This document shows, in pieces, positions 42,804-51,473 of a stretch of 64,000 bases of DNA (positions are counted from its first letter, which is position 1; each line of letters begins with the position of its first letter). The stretch is from Angelobacter sp036557225. GTDB lineage: Bacteria; Acidobacteriota; Terriglobia; Terriglobales; Acidobacteriaceae. The translations under genes were made by a program, and so were the position numbers. The stretch lies in assembly GCA_036557225.1 (NCBI GenBank), contig DATBHX010000047.1:10623-74622 (forward strand). Reading direction: 5' to 3'. The notes beneath the pieces were generated by a model that searched no databases, had not been told where the DNA came from, and was given only the letters and a program-made list of their open reading frames with translations.

Positions 42804-45101
42804 ATGACCGCCATGCGTAAGCTGACAATTGCAATTTTATTTCTAGCCACGGCTACGTTGGCTCTGGCACAGGACATCCGTTCCGCCAAGATGACGGACC
42901 GGAGCAGCGTCGCAACAACCCTGGGGTTTGAAGACCAGCAAGGCAATGAGTTTCCGTCCGGCTGGAGCGGAGGACCGGAGAAGACCGCGCTTGTCGAAGA
43001 CAAGATTGTGCACTCGGGCCAGCGGGCGGCGCTACTTTTCCGCCAGCCGGAGAGCCCAGGGGGCTTCAGCTCGCTGCACAAAATGATCCCCGTGGATTTT
43101 TTCGGGACTGAGATCGAGTTCCGGGGATATCTGCGGAGCGAAAACGTCAACGAGTTCGCGGGCCTGTGGATGCGCGAAGACGACGAAGACGGCAAAACCG
43201 TGGCGTTCGACAACATGTCCAGCCAGAAGCTGCAAGGGACGACAGAATGGAAGCAGTATTCCATTAAGGTTTCATTAAAGCCCGAAGCGCGCAGGCTATA
43301 CTTCGGCGCCGTGCTGGTTGCCCAGGGAAAGCTCTGGGTGGACGATCTTGAGCTGCTGGTGGATGGAAAACCGATCGCGGCCGCACCCAAATCCGAGCCG
43401 CCCAAAACCGCGCTGGATACAGACCACGCGTTTGACAACGGTTCAACCCTCGCTTTCACCTCGCTGTCAAAAACGCAGATCCACAATCTCGCCACTCTGG
43501 GGAAGGTCTGGGGATTCCTGAAGTACTACCATCCCAAGGTAACGTCAGGCCAGGTGCACTGGGACTATGAGCTCTTCCGGGCGTTGCCGGCTGTGCTCGA
43601 AGCCCCGAACCAGCAGGCGGCAAACCAGGCAATCGAAAAATGGATTACAGGCCTGGGCGAGGTCAAGCCGTGCAATCCGTGCGCGCAGCTCGTGCAATGG
43701 AGCCTGTCTATGCCGCTCCATACCAAATGGATCGCAGACCAGGCCCTGCTGGGAGAAGAACTGAGCCGGACGCTGCAGGACATCTACGACAAGCGACCGC
43801 TGCTGGAGAAGCAGTTCTACGTGGCGGGGAACCCCGACGCCAGCAATCCAATTTTTCAGCACGAGCGCGAATACCGGCAGATGAAGTTTCCCGATCCCGG
43901 ATATCAACTCCTTGCGCTGTTCAGGTTCTGGAACATCGTTGAGTATTTTTATCCCTACCGCGATGTGACCGGCGAAGACTGGGACGGTGTGCTCACCGAG
44001 TTCATCCCACGCGTGGCGCTGGCCAAAGACAAAAATGCGTACAAGCTGGAGTTGATCCAGTTGATCGGCCGCATTCATGATACGCATGCCAACCTGTGGA
44101 GCGGGCTCGATGTCCGGCCCCCGGTGGGCGAATGCAGGATTCCTGTGCGCGTGCGATTTATCGAAAACCAGGCAGTGATCACGGGCTATGCGAAGTCACA
44201 CTCGGCAGAGACAACCGGCCTGCGTCTGGGAGACGTGATTCTCCGCCTCGACGATGTTCCGACAGCAAGGGTGGTGGAACAGCGGTTGCCGTATTACACC
44301 GCTTCGAATGAAGGCGCGCGATTGCGCGATATCGGCCGGACCTTCACGCAGGGCCCATGCGGCGATGCCAAACTTGAAGTCCGCCGTGAGAGCGGCCGAG
44401 TCAAGCTTCAGAGCAAGCGCCTCCCCGTGCCTCTGGACCGCGATGAGTTCGTGCATGACATGCCGGGACAGACGTTCCGTCTGCTGTCAAAAGACGTGGC
44501 CTATCTGAAGCTCTCGGGGGTGAAAGCGTCGGACGCAGGGCAATACGTGAAACAAGCGGAAGGAACCAAGGGCCTCATCATCGATATACGCAACTATCCG
44601 TCAGAGTTCATGGTCTTTGCACTGGGACAGTTGCTGGTGGACAAACCTGCCTCTTTCACGCGCTTCAGCGCATTCGATCTTTCCACTCCCGGCGCATTTC
44701 ACTGGAAGGACGGACCTGAGTTGAAGCCGGAACAGCCTCACTATGCAGGCAAAGTCGTGATTCTGGTGGACGAGGTCTCGCTGAGCCAGTCCGAGTACAC
44801 CACGATGGCGTTCCGCGTGGCGCCGCAGACGGTCGTCGTGGGCAGCACTACGTCAGGCGCAGACGGCAACGTCTCGTCCTTTGCCTTGCCCGGCGGAGAG
44901 AGCACCGCGATCAGCGGCCTGGGGATTTTTTATCCGGACAAAAAGCCGACGCAGCGGGTTGGCATTGCGCCCGACGTTGAAGTGAAACCGACGATTGCCG
45001 GCATTCGCAACGGCCGCGACGAGGTATTGGAAGAAGGCATCCGGCAGATCGTGGGAAAGAACGTGACCACGGACGAGATGAAGCAGATGACGGCGAGATG
45101 A
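42804..45101 (+). CDS. Exported S41 (C-terminal processing / tricorn-type) peptidase
   Basis: A 765-residue protein with a signal peptide (MRKLTIAILFLATATLALA). A beta-rich N-terminal region (about 30-200) reads as a carbohydrate-binding-like or jelly-roll domain. A helical middle follows, then a PDZ-like segment (about 450-560: ENQAVITGYAKSHSAETTGLRLGDVILRLDD). The S41 domain has the catalytic Ser663 in SLSQSEYTT and the following SGADGN loop. These enzymes degrade proteins or peptides in the periplasm. In-frame ATGs exist at 42804 and 42813. It lies 79 bases after the serine hydrolase. Confidence 0.87.
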   Translation: MTAMRKLTIAILFLATATLALAQDIRSAKMTDRSSVATTLGFEDQQGNEFPSGWSGGPEKTALVEDKIVHSGQRAALLFRQPESPGGFSSLHKMIPVDFFGTEIEFRGYLRSENVNEFAGLWMREDDEDGKTVAFDNMSSQKLQGTTEWKQYSIKVSLKPEARRLYFGAVLVAQGKLWVDDLELLVDGKPIAAAPKSEPPKTALDTDHAFDNGSTLAFTSLSKTQIHNLATLGKVWGFLKYYHPKVTSGQVHWDYELFRALPAVLEAPNQQAANQAIEKWITGLGEVKPCNPCAQLVQWSLSMPLHTKWIADQALLGEELSRTLQDIYDKRPLLEKQFYVAGNPDASNPIFQHEREYRQMKFPDPGYQLLALFRFWNIVEYFYPYRDVTGEDWDGVLTEFIPRVALAKDKNAYKLELIQLIGRIHDTHANLWSGLDVRPPVGECRIPVRVRFIENQAVITGYAKSHSAETTGLRLGDVILRLDDVPTARVVEQRLPYYTASNEGARLRDIGRTFTQGPCGDAKLEVRRESGRVKLQSKRLPVPLDRDEFVHDMPGQTFRLLSKDVAYLKLSGVKASDAGQYVKQAEGTKGLIIDIRNYPSEFMVFALGQLLVDKPASFTRFSAFDLSTPGAFHWKDGPELKPEQPHYAGKVVILVDEVSLSQSEYTTMAFRVAPQTVVVGSTTSGADGNVSSFALPGGESTAISGLGIFYPDKKPTQRVGIAPDVEVKPTIAGIRNGRDEVLEEGIRQIVGKNVTTDEMKQMTAR

Positions 45102-45271
45102 ACACTGATGAACGCTGATCAGCTGCTATTCGTTCAAGGCTAGCGATCTGATGAGGAGATCTCAAAAGCCTCACCCTTGATGCCTGTTCTCGCGAAATGG
45201 AAGCCTGTGCTAACGATAGCTCCCGGCCCGGGTCTAACTGCCATTCAGGTTCATTTATTTGTGAGAACTGG

Positions 45272-46459
45272 ATGATGAAACTGACTCAACTTGCCGGCCT
45301 CGTCTTGATCCCAATCGCGGCCCTTGGCCAAACCGCCAAGGATATCCACTTTCCAAACAACTCCGCTTCCATTCGCTTGCCCATGGCCGTCCGCGCTAAT
45401 GGCCCTTTTATTGAAGTCAAGGCCAATGGCCGCGGGCCGTTCGTCTTTGAAGTGGACACCGGTTCGATGACCTCTCCACTGGCAAGCGAGCTAGCTCGGG
45501 AAATGGGGCTGAATGCTTCGAACTCAACCAGTCATCGCAAGATTGAGATAGGTCTCGCCGATGGCGTTGTCGTTCCCATGCCTCTGGACTTCGCAACATT
45601 CGCCGGCCTCTGGCCGCTCACGGGCCGGCGTATTTACGGTGATCTTGGCTATAGCATCCTGAAGTATTTTGTAGTTGAGTTCGACTACGAACGCGGATAT
45701 CTGACGCTCTACGATCCAAAAAGATACACTTATTCCGGAAACGGCGCCGTATTCCCTGCTTCTCTGGAAATGGGATACGATCCGCAAATTGAGGGCAAGC
45801 TCCTTGTCAGTGGCGGGCTGCAGATTCCTGTACGCTTTACGCTCGATACCGGAGCAGGCGGAACGGTGGTTTCGGCTCCCATCGTCAAAGAACACAACCT
45901 GCTGAAGGTTGTAACCGCCCAGGTGCCAAATCCGGGCAAGCCCCGAGTCGACGGCGTCGATGGCCTTGTTTTCCAGACGACCACGGCACGGATCAATGCC
46001 ATTCAATTGGGAGATCTTGTGATCGATCAACCTCTGGTTGCGCTTTCCACAGATACCAGTGGACCCTTTGCCACGGCGGACATCGGAGTGAACCTGGGCG
46101 GCAATGTGCTTCGCCGTTTCAAGGTGATCATCGATTATCCGCAGAAGCGGGTGATCCTGGAGCCCAACAGTCACTTTCATGATCCTTTTCCCGCGGATGC
46201 GAGTGGGCTGGTGCTCGAAGCTGAAGGACCACAGTTCAAACGGATCGTCGTACACGGGGTGGTCCAAGGCTCTCCTGCGGACAAGAGTGGCCTTCGAGAA
46301 GGCGACACTATCAGCACGATTGATGGCGAATCGACCGACAAGTACGCCCTTTGGGAGATCCAGGATCTGCTGAAGGAATCCGGACAGACCAGAAAGCTTA
46401 CAATCCAACGCCGGGGAGAAACGATCACAGTGGTCTTGAGACTGCAGTCTCTGGCGTAA
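45272..46459 (+). CDS. Exported retropepsin/pepsin-like aspartyl protease with PDZ domain
   Basis: A 395-residue protein. The signal peptide is MMKLTQLAGLVLIPIAALG. There are two aspartyl-protease half-domains with catalytic motifs EVDTGSM (Asp62) and TLDTGAGG (Asp192). A C-terminal PDZ domain (about 310-390: VVQGSPADKSGLREGDTISTIDG) follows. Having both DTG motifs in one chain is the pepsin-like, two-lobed arrangement, here within the bacterial gag-like aspartyl protease family. ATG 45272 is preferred to the upstream frame, which is not protein-like. Last of the three-hydrolase series. Confidence 0.86.
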   Translation: MMKLTQLAGLVLIPIAALGQTAKDIHFPNNSASIRLPMAVRANGPFIEVKANGRGPFVFEVDTGSMTSPLASELAREMGLNASNSTSHRKIEIGLADGVVVPMPLDFATFAGLWPLTGRRIYGDLGYSILKYFVVEFDYERGYLTLYDPKRYTYSGNGAVFPASLEMGYDPQIEGKLLVSGGLQIPVRFTLDTGAGGTVVSAPIVKEHNLLKVVTAQVPNPGKPRVDGVDGLVFQTTTARINAIQLGDLVIDQPLVALSTDTSGPFATADIGVNLGGNVLRRFKVIIDYPQKRVILEPNSHFHDPFPADASGLVLEAEGPQFKRIVVHGVVQGSPADKSGLREGDTISTIDGESTDKYALWEIQDLLKESGQTRKLTIQRRGETITVVLRLQSLA

Positions 46460-46654
46460 GCGCCGCATAGGGCATGCATCTGTAGCGCACCTTTGATGAA
46501 TGCTCTCACTCAATATTTCGTCGTTCTGCACGGTTCGTGAAAACGCCATCAGAGCCCTGCCTGTGGCATCTCCTCCCCGAAACGTTTAATATGTCCGGCG
46601 GGCAAATGTTCCCTTGCTGCTGAATTCAGCCAAAGCTGCTGCCAAGGAGTCGCC

Positions 46655-47140
46655 ATGAAGAAGACCATCAACGTGACCGTAAACGGAGTCACGCACCAGA
46701 ATGAAATTGAGCCGCGCATGCTGCTGGTGCAGTACATACGCGACGTGCTGAACCTGACGGGAACGCATGTGGGCTGCGAGACCAGCCTCTGCGGGGCATG
46801 CACGGTGATGGTGGACGGACAGGCAGTGAAGAGCTGCACCGTGCTGGCGGCGCAGGCCGACGGTTCCACGGTGACGACGATAGAAGGGTTGGCGCAGGGC
46901 GGCGAGCTGCATCCGGTGCAGGCGGGTTTCTGGGAGCACCATGGGCTCCAGTGCGGCTACTGCACGCCAGGCATGATCATGGCGGCGGCGCAGATACTGC
47001 AGCGCAATCCTGATCCCACGGATGAAGAGATCCGGCACGGATTGGAAGGCAATCTATGCCGCTGCACGGGATACCAGAATATTGTCCAGGCGGTACAGTG
47101 TGCAGCGAAGAAGATGAAGTCGAAGAGCGTAGCAAGATGA
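46655..47140 (+). CDS. Xanthine/CO dehydrogenase family [2Fe-2S] subunit (CoxS-like)
   Basis: A 161-residue iron-sulfur protein. The plant-type cluster ligands are in GCETSLCGACTV with a fourth Cys in VKSC; the second cluster is in CGYCTPGM and CRCTGYQN. This is the small subunit of molybdenum hydroxylases, which moves electrons from the Mo site to FAD. It is first of the S-L-M-G order and separated from the large-subunit gene by a repeat-filled 259-base gap. The start is ATG 46655 after AAGGAG. Confidence 0.94.
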   Translation: MKKTINVTVNGVTHQNEIEPRMLLVQYIRDVLNLTGTHVGCETSLCGACTVMVDGQAVKSCTVLAAQADGSTVTTIEGLAQGGELHPVQAGFWEHHGLQCGYCTPGMIMAAAQILQRNPDPTDEEIRHGLEGNLCRCTGYQNIVQAVQCAAKKMKSKSVAR

Positions 47141-47226
47141 TCGCCGGAATCGCCGTGATCGCGCGGAATCGCCGGAATCGGAAATCAAAATCGGGTGATC
47201 GCCGTGACCGGGTGACCCGATGATCG
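47137..47226. repeat. Period-9 repeat array in the coxS-coxL gap
   Basis: Degenerate ATCGCCGNN units with ATCG spacings of 9, 9, 10 and 9 bases run from the coxS-like stop codon. They are followed by a TCGGGTGA...TCACCCGA-like imperfect palindrome around 47191-47220. It is the same family as the array at 42727-42760. No ORF. Confidence 0.6.
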
Positions 47227-47280
47227 GAAAAGCAAACAGACTTACCGCGGATTTAAGCGGATGATCGCGGATCGGGAAAT

Positions 47281-47388
47281 TTGGTAATTGGGTAATTTAG
47301 TAATTGGGTAATTGAACACCGGCTTGACTGAGATATGAGCCCGGACTTGCCTTCAATTACCAAATTACCAACTTACCAAATTACGAAA
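47281..47388. repeat. Period-8 inverted repeat element 1 (hairpin) before coxL
   Basis: Arm A, 47281-47316, is four GGTAATTG-type octads. Arm B, 47352-47388, is the complementary CAATTACC-type octads. Aligned, 31 of 36 positions pair around a 35-base loop. Arm B ends 12 bases before the ATG at 47400. It is a hairpin in either strand's RNA; no transposase or direct repeats are seen. Confidence 0.75.
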
Positions 47389-47399
47389 TGGGGTTGACC

Positions 47400-49730
47400 A
47401 TGGCGGAGAAAACAGTTGGCAAACCGATTAAGCGGACGGAAGATCCCCGGCTGATACAGGGGCTGGCCCACTATGTTGACGATATCCGCCTGCCCGACAT
47501 GCTGCATGCGGCGTTTCTGCGGTCCATCCACGCGCATGCGCGAATTAAGAAGATTGACGTGACGGCGGCGCTGAAGCTGCCGGGCGTGGTGGCGGTTTAT
47601 ACCGGCAAAGACACGCAGAAGATCGGCGCAGTGCCATGCGGCGCGGCCATTCCGGACATGAAGACGCCGGAACACAAGGTGCTGGCGACGAACAAAGTGT
47701 ATTTTGTCGGGCACCCGGTGGCCGTGGTAGTTGCCGAGACGAAGTTTGCCGCGCGCGATGCGGTGGATTTGATCGACGTGGATTATGAAGTGCTGCCGGT
47801 GGTCACCGACGAAGAGAAGGCTGCCGATCCGAAGAGCCCGGTGATTCATGAACAGTTTGGAACCAATATCGCGTACAAGCTGACGGCGGGCGAAGGCGAT
47901 GTGGATGCCGGGATGAAGGCTGCGGACAAGATTATCAAGCAGAAGATCCTGAACAAGCGTCTGGCGCCAATCGCGATGGAGCCGCGCGGCGTGGTAGCGC
48001 GGTATTTCCCCGGCGAGCAGGAGCTGACGCTGTGGACGTCGACGCAGATTCCGCACCTGTGCAGGACTTCTGTCGCCGTGATGCTGGGCATGCCGGAGAA
48101 CAAGCTGCGGCTGATAACGCCGGAGGTCGGCGGAGGATTTGGTTCCAAGCTCAACGTCTACGCGGAAGAGGCGATTCTCGGCTGGGCGGCGATGCAGGCG
48201 GGGCGTCCGGTGAAGTGGATTGAAGGCCGTCGTGAGAACCTGCAAGCCACGATTCATGGCCGTGGGCAGGTTGGGTATGTGGAGATCGGCTGCAAAAACG
48301 ATGGCACGATCACGGCGCTGCGCTACAACGTGTTTGCCGATATGGGTTCCTATTTCCAGCTGCTCACGCCGGCGATCCCAACGCTGACCGGGCTGATGCT
48401 CTCCGGGTGCTACAAGATTCCGGCGATCCAGATGAACGTGGTGGCCACGTTCACCAACAAGATGTCGACCGATGCGTATCGCGGTGCGGGCAGACCGGAG
48501 GCGACGTATGTGATCGAGCGCGCGGCTGACCTGGTGGCGGCGGAGCTGGGCAAGGATCCCGTGGAAGTTCGCCGCAAGAATTTCCCGCAGCCAAATGAAT
48601 TCCCCTTCAAGACCGCGACCGGACTTTTTTACGACAGCGGCAACTACCAGGGTGCGCTGGACAAAGCGCTGAAGATGGCGGATTACACCAAGCTTCGCGA
48701 GGAGCAGAAAAAAGCGCGCAAAGAAGGCCGGCTCATGGGGATCGGTATTTCTACGTATGTGGAGATTTGCGCGCTGGGGCCGTCGTCGGCGATGCCGGCG
48801 GGCGGCTGGGAGAGCGCAACGGTGAGAATCGAGCCTACGGGCAAAGTCACGATTTTGACCGGTGCGTCACCGCACGGGCAGGGTGAAGAAACATCTTTCG
48901 CGCAAATCGCGGCGGATGAACTGGGCGTAAGCGTGAATGATTCCACGGTCATCCATGGCGACACGGCGGTGGTGCAGTACGGTATTGGCACATTTGGCAG
49001 CCGCGGGCTGGCGGTGGGTGGCGTCGCCGTGTATATGGCGCTGCAGAAACTGAAGACGAAGGCCGGCAAGCTGGCAGCGCATATGCTGGGCGTGGATGCG
49101 GGCACCGTGAAATTTGCCGACGGCAAGTTCACGTCACCGGCAGCCTTGAGCAAACAAGTTACTATCCAGGAAGTGGCATTGTCGGCGCATTTGGCCAAGA
49201 GCCTTCCCGAAGACATGGAGCCGGGACTCTCCGCCAGTTCATTCTACGAACCGAAGAATTTTACCTTCCCATTCGGAACACACATTGCCGTAGTGGAGAT
49301 TGATCGCGAAACCGGCGACTTGCATTTTGATCGCTACATAGCGGTCGATGATTGCGGTAAGCAGATCAATCCCATGCTGGTTCATGGCCAGGTACATGGC
49401 GGAATTTGTCAGTCTTTCGGACAAGCTCTGTTCGAAGAAGTCGTATATGACGAAAACGGTCAGTTGGTCACCGGAACGCTGATGGATTACGCGCTGCCAA
49501 AAGCGGCCATGCTTCCCCACTTCCAACTTGACAGCACGGAAACGCCGTCGCCGGTAAATCCGCTTGGGGCAAAAGGCGTGGGTGAAGCCGGGACCATCGG
49601 CGCGACTCCGGCCATTGTCTCAGCCGTTGTAGATGCGCTTTCGCCGTTTGGCATTCGCCACATCGATATGCCCATCAAACCGGAGACCGTGTGGCAAATT
49701 ATCCGTAAGAATTCCGCAGGCGCTGCGTAA
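47400..49730 (+). CDS. Xanthine/CO dehydrogenase family molybdopterin subunit, form II (CoxL-like)
   Basis: A 776-residue large subunit. The N-terminal aldehyde-oxidase 'a/b hammerhead' domain (about 15-125) is followed by the Mo-cofactor-binding region (about 135-670) with GGGFGSK and the active-site loop AYRGAGR. Form I CO dehydrogenases have AYxCSFR there, so this is form II, whose natural substrates are often not CO. The C-terminal motif GAKGVGEAG contains the expected catalytic Glu. ATG 47400 is preferred because GGGG sits six bases upstream; an in-frame ATG at 47388 overlaps the repeat arm. Confidence 0.93.
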   Translation: MAEKTVGKPIKRTEDPRLIQGLAHYVDDIRLPDMLHAAFLRSIHAHARIKKIDVTAALKLPGVVAVYTGKDTQKIGAVPCGAAIPDMKTPEHKVLATNKVYFVGHPVAVVVAETKFAARDAVDLIDVDYEVLPVVTDEEKAADPKSPVIHEQFGTNIAYKLTAGEGDVDAGMKAADKIIKQKILNKRLAPIAMEPRGVVARYFPGEQELTLWTSTQIPHLCRTSVAVMLGMPENKLRLITPEVGGGFGSKLNVYAEEAILGWAAMQAGRPVKWIEGRRENLQATIHGRGQVGYVEIGCKNDGTITALRYNVFADMGSYFQLLTPAIPTLTGLMLSGCYKIPAIQMNVVATFTNKMSTDAYRGAGRPEATYVIERAADLVAAELGKDPVEVRRKNFPQPNEFPFKTATGLFYDSGNYQGALDKALKMADYTKLREEQKKARKEGRLMGIGISTYVEICALGPSSAMPAGGWESATVRIEPTGKVTILTGASPHGQGEETSFAQIAADELGVSVNDSTVIHGDTAVVQYGIGTFGSRGLAVGGVAVYMALQKLKTKAGKLAAHMLGVDAGTVKFADGKFTSPAALSKQVTIQEVALSAHLAKSLPEDMEPGLSASSFYEPKNFTFPFGTHIAVVEIDRETGDLHFDRYIAVDDCGKQINPMLVHGQVHGGICQSFGQALFEEVVYDENGQLVTGTLMDYALPKAAMLPHFQLDSTETPSPVNPLGAKGVGEAGTIGATPAIVSAVVDALSPFGIRHIDMPIKPETVWQIIRKNSAGAA

Positions 49731-49742
49731 GAGGAGACATTT

Positions 49743-50609
49743 ATGATCCCAGCAAGTTTTGACTACATCGCCGCCAAGAGCCTCGACGACGCAATCTCGC
49801 TCCTGGGCAAGCATAAAGATGACGCCAAAATCCTGGCCGGCGGACACAGCCTGCTGCCCGCCATGAAGCTGCGCCTGATGCAGCCCAAAGTGCTCATCGA
49901 TCTTAGCCGCATCAAAGACCTCTCTTATATTAAAGAAGAAGGCGGCCAGATCCGCATCGGCGCCATGACCACGCATTTTCAGGTCGAGACCTCTGACCTT
50001 CTCCGCCGCGCCTGCCCGCTACTGCCGGAAACAGCCAGCCACCTCGGCGACATGCAGGTCCGTAACAAGGGCACCATCGGCGGAAGTCTTGTCCACTCTG
50101 ATCCCGCGGCCGACTGGCCCGCTGCCATTCTCGCCCTCGATGCCGAACTGATAGCCAAAAGCACCAAAGGCGACCGCGTGATTAAAGCGTCAGATTTCTT
50201 CGTGGAGATGCTCACTACCGCGCTCGAGCCCGGTGAGGTTCTGCGCGAAATCCGTATCCCTGCCGGCAGGGGCAAGGTTGGACAGGCTTATATGAAGGTC
50301 CGCCATCCTGCGTCCGGATTTGCCGTGGTTGGCGTCGCTGTGAGCCTCTCTGTCGATGGTGGCAAGTGTCAGTCTGCAGGTATCGGGATTACCGGCGTTT
50401 CGCCCAAGGCATACCGCGCGACAAAGGTTGAAAGCGCGCTCAAGGGCAACGCGCTCGATGCCAAAACTCTGGGTGCAGCCGCCGCTCATGCCGCAGACGG
50501 CGTTGACGTGAACTCCGATCTCTACGCTTCGGCCGACTATCGCAAACAACTGGCAGCCGTGTACACGCGCCGCGCTTTGGAGACAGCGGCGTCGAGAGCC
50601 GGAAAGTAA
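49743..50609 (+). CDS. Xanthine/CO dehydrogenase family FAD-binding subunit (CoxM-like)
   Basis: A 288-residue flavoprotein subunit. The N-terminal FAD motifs are AGGHSLLPAMKLR and, further on, GTIGGSLVHSDPAADWPA. The C-terminal CO-dehydrogenase flavoprotein domain spans about 175-285. It accepts electrons from the iron-sulfur subunit. It starts 12 bases after the large-subunit stop with GAGGAG well placed, so it is co-transcribed. Confidence 0.94.
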   Translation: MIPASFDYIAAKSLDDAISLLGKHKDDAKILAGGHSLLPAMKLRLMQPKVLIDLSRIKDLSYIKEEGGQIRIGAMTTHFQVETSDLLRRACPLLPETASHLGDMQVRNKGTIGGSLVHSDPAADWPAAILALDAELIAKSTKGDRVIKASDFFVEMLTTALEPGEVLREIRIPAGRGKVGQAYMKVRHPASGFAVVGVAVSLSVDGGKCQSAGIGITGVSPKAYRATKVESALKGNALDAKTLGAAAAHAADGVDVNSDLYASADYRKQLAAVYTRRALETAASRAGK

Positions 50610-50628
50610 GGAGAACTGAGTAAATCCA

Positions 50629-50741
50629 AAATTTAGTAAGTTGGTAATTGAGTAAATGAATAAATGAGAGGCCAATCCTTCTCAGGCTCTTGCTCTGCTT
50701 TTCAATTTACCAACTTACCAATTTACCCATTTACCAAATTT
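50629..50741. repeat. Period-8 inverted repeat element 2 before coxG
   Basis: Arm A (50629-50667) is TAA-centred octads at exact 8-base spacing. Arm B (50702-50741) is four complementary TTACC octads. About 27 of 38 positions pair, fewer than in element 1. Arm B ends three bases before the coxG-like ATG and takes the place of a Shine-Dalgarno. Confidence 0.7.
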
Positions 50742-50744
50742 CCT

Positions 50745-51206
50745 ATGAAGATCGAAGGCACTCATACCATCGAAGCTCCGCGTGAGCGCGTCTTTGCTGC
50801 ATTGACTGATCCCGCTGTCCTGCAGCGGTGTATCCCTGGCTGCGAGCAGATGGAAAAATCAGGTGACAACCGCTACAACGCAAAGCTTACTGCGGGGGTT
50901 GGTCCAGTGAAAGGTGTCTTTACGGCAACAGTTTCATTGTCGGAACTCGTGCCTCCCGAACACTACAAGCTCACGGTGGAAGGCAAAGGCCAGCCTGGAT
51001 TCGTCAACGGAACAGGCGACCTGAACCTGAAGGACGCTGGCACTGCCACAGAAATTCAATACACCGGTGAAGTCAACGTCGGCGGCCTCATCGCCAGCGT
51101 AGGCCAGCGCATGATCCAATCCACGGCCAATCTGCTTGCAGGAAGGTTTTTCAAATCCCTCGAATCAGAAGTGAAAGCCCACCCCAATCTTTCGACCGGC
51201 ACTTAG
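50745..51206 (+). CDS. CoxG-like SRPBCC protein (CO dehydrogenase subunit G family)
   Basis: A 153-residue protein of the CoxG branch of SRPBCC proteins: HTIEAPRERVFAALTDPAVLQRCIPGCEQM at the N-terminus and VGQRMIQSTANLLAGRFFKSLESEV at the C-terminus. CoxG is needed for maturation or membrane attachment of some Mo hydroxylases. ATG 50745 is taken as the start; the open frame upstream is the translated repeat arm. No Shine-Dalgarno is visible, so translation may be leaky or coupled. Confidence 0.9.
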   Translation: MKIEGTHTIEAPRERVFAALTDPAVLQRCIPGCEQMEKSGDNRYNAKLTAGVGPVKGVFTATVSLSELVPPEHYKLTVEGKGQPGFVNGTGDLNLKDAGTATEIQYTGEVNVGGLIASVGQRMIQSTANLLAGRFFKSLESEVKAHPNLSTGT

Positions 51207-51473
51207 AGCAAATCCTGACCACTCCCGACCTTCGCGCCCAGGCAACGCGATCAATGGAAAATAGCTCTACTGATTTCTAACTAGGCGTCTGTAGATTCCG
51301 TTTTGGAACCAATAGTATCAATGTGGTACTACGTCGATAGATATATTATTTTTTTCTTATAGGACATAACTACCGCGACAATTCTACTCTTAGTTAGTCT
51401 ATATATTTGGCTTAGTATTTCGCTGCAAATCTCTTGGGTAGCGTTTTTGTACGTTCCCTCCTAGGTAAGTCCA
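51207..51473. promoter_or_regulatory. AT-rich leader before the ThDP decarboxylase cassette
   Basis: 267 bases without a gene, clearly richer in A/T than the surrounding sequence. They include TAGATATATTATTTTTTTCTTATAG around 51335-51360 split over two AT blocks, and TCTATATATT near 51399. Such composition suggests promoter or nucleoid-protein binding. AGGTAAG five bases before the GTG at 51474 is a possible ribosome site. Confidence 0.45.

Noticed and set aside
45524..46549. 341-codon open frame opposite the aspartyl protease
   Set aside because: Antisense shadow of a gene with clear catalytic motifs; no domain and no ribosome-binding site.
46655..49730. Calling the operon a true carbon monoxide dehydrogenase
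   Set aside because: The active-site loop is the form II type, so only the family-level name is supported.
47281..50741. CRISPR-like repeats in the cox spacers
   Set aside because: Units are 8 bases, degenerate and back-to-back without unique spacers, arms are inverted, and no cas genes are present.
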